From the NCBI GenBank assembly GCA_003445035.1, contig DLVV01000381.1, positions 1-7,865 of the forward strand: a DNA stretch of 7,865 bases, in the 5' to 3' direction. This DNA is from Planctomycetaceae bacterium. Its GTDB lineage: Bacteria; Planctomycetota; Planctomycetia; Planctomycetales; Planctomycetaceae. Below are positions 7,098 to 7,865 of the stretch, piece by piece. A program made the translations under genes and the position numbers. How positions within the stretch are numbered: the first letter of the stretch is position 1; the number at the start of each line of letters is the position of its first letter. The notes under the pieces were generated by a model, which did no database searches, was not told where the DNA came from, and saw only the letters and a list, made by a program, of their open reading frames with translations.

Positions 7098-7865
7098 TCA
7101 TTCGCTCGCTGCACCCGTTGGGGCCTCCTCGGTCACATCCGCCCCGGTCATCCGGCCGACCCAGCCCCCGGGACTCAACTGCTTGATCCGCTCCATCGCC
7201 TTGTCGTCCTCCTCACCAGCGACCTGTCCGCTGAGTGTCGAGAGCAGGAACTCAACCGCGATGACCAGGAACATCACGTAGATCAGCCATCGCCAGATCT
7301 CGTTCTGGGTCCCGGGTTCTCCGAATTTCTGCTGGGCGTCGGCACTGGCGTCGACCACCTTCAGCGTCTCGCCGGCCACCAACCCCTCGAGCATTGCCGC
7401 CGTTTCGACTTCGATCCGCTCCATCCGCTGGCCCGCTTCGTTGGTGTCGTCAACGCGTTCGAGGTTGCCCCCGATCGTCTTGAAATCGGACTCACTGGAA
7501 GCCAGGTTGACCGCAAATGACAGCCGACCTTCCTTGGGCCGAGCCGTGTTGCCTCCGCTGACCTCAACCTCGTAGAACCCCTGGTGCACCGTCCGGTCAA
7601 AGGCCCCGACCAATCGGGCCCGGGACCTCTGGAACTGTTCCAGGGGATTGACCTGTCCTCCGGGGCCGGTCACCTTGGCCGAGACCGGATCCCAGCTGGC
7701 CTCGTCGGCAAAGAACTCGGCGGTCCCCCCCGCTCCCACCACGCTCGGACCCCCCAGTTCCGGCTGCTTCATCACGTGGCTGACCATCCGCAGCAACAGC
7801 GGCACGAATTCGGGCCGCATCGGCAGGTTGGTCCATTTCGAATGGAACGGGAAAGAGGAAAGCAC
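7098..7865 (-). CDS. BatA-like membrane protein, C-terminal part
   Basis: The frame is open from the right edge to a TGA at 7098-7100, giving 255 codons. The GTG at the very edge is most likely internal, because the first residues continue a domain: a FHSKWTNLPMRPEFVPLLLRMV segment at about 7-27 matches the end of the amidotransferase-like region of planctomycete BatA-type proteins, where that domain closes before a beta domain. Residues about 45-135 look like an Ig-like domain ending in a FAVNLASSESD motif typical of these proteins. Residues 190-208 are a single membrane segment (WRWLIYVMFLVIAVEFLLS), followed by a hydrophilic tail of about 47 residues, probably cytoplasmic. The missing N-terminus would be expected to hold the aerotolerance-regulator N-terminal membrane domain and possibly a VWA domain. 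It shares its domain plan with the VWA gene at 494-2944, so the two may be partners, like BatA and BatB. The gene is separated from the next by 131 bases containing a promoter candidate. Confidence 0.8.
   Translation of the reverse strand: MLSSFPFHSKWTNLPMRPEFVPLLLRMVSHVMKQPELGGPSVVGAGGTAEFFADEASWDPVSAKVTGPGGQVNPLEQFQRSRARLVGAFDRTVHQGFYEVEVSGGNTARPKEGRLSFAVNLASSESDFKTIGGNLERVDDTNEAGQRMERIEVETAAMLEGLVAGETLKVVDASADAQQKFGEPGTQNEIWRWLIYVMFLVIAVEFLLSTLSGQVAGEEDDKAMERIKQLSPGGWVGRMTGADVTEEAPTGAASE

Noticed and set aside
7026..7520. 164-codon plus-strand open frame starting in the intergenic gap
   Set aside because: It overlaps the well-supported C-terminal domain and membrane segment of the BatA-like gene, and its start sits within the promoter candidate of the minus-strand gene.
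7863..7865. GTG at the right edge as the start codon of the BatA-like gene
   Set aside because: The residues that follow continue the end of an amidotransferase-like domain without any signal or membrane anchor, so the real start lies outside the window.

Overview
The window is GC-rich and codes almost entirely on the minus strand. Four genes follow one another from right to left with gaps of 131, 50 and 67 bases. The protein families point to a planctomycete, or a close relative in the PVC group. The evidence is a BatA-like membrane protein, a membrane-anchored von Willebrand factor A (VWA) protein fused to an amidotransferase-like domain, a very long DUF4175-like coiled-coil protein, and a secreted alpha/alpha-toroid (prenyltransferase / squalene-cyclase repeat) protein. 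In planctomycetes these families often sit downstream of a MoxR AAA+ ATPase and a DUF58 protein, which here would lie to the right of the window. No taxonomic marker gene is present, so the lineage is an inference from gene content.

Layout in transcription order, right to left: (1) 7865-7098, the C-terminal 255 codons of a BatA-like protein cut by the window edge; (2) an intergenic region at 7097-6967 with a good promoter candidate, a perfect 7-bp hairpin in the predicted leader and a Shine-Dalgarno site; (3) 6966-2995, a 1323-residue DUF4175-like protein with three N-terminal membrane segments, several beta-rich (Ig-like) domains, a probable inserted carbohydrate-binding-like module, and a C-terminal half of about 590 residues that is coiled coil and K/E- and Q-rich low complexity; (4) 2944-494, an 816-residue VWA / amidotransferase-like protein with three membrane segments; (5) 426-1, the first 142 codons of a secreted toroid-repeat protein that runs off the left edge.

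The positive-inside rule places the VWA domain, the amidotransferase-like domains, the Ig-like domains and the long coiled coil all on the outer (periplasmic) face of the inner membrane, and the toroid protein is also exported. The cluster therefore looks like an envelope assembly: two BatA-type membrane proteins, a long helical protein that could span or scaffold the periplasm, and an exported helical-barrel protein, probably controlled by a MoxR ATPase encoded outside the window. The molecular function of this planctomycete cluster is not known to me. No RNA genes, mobile elements, CRISPR arrays or intergenic stretches over 300 bases were seen.
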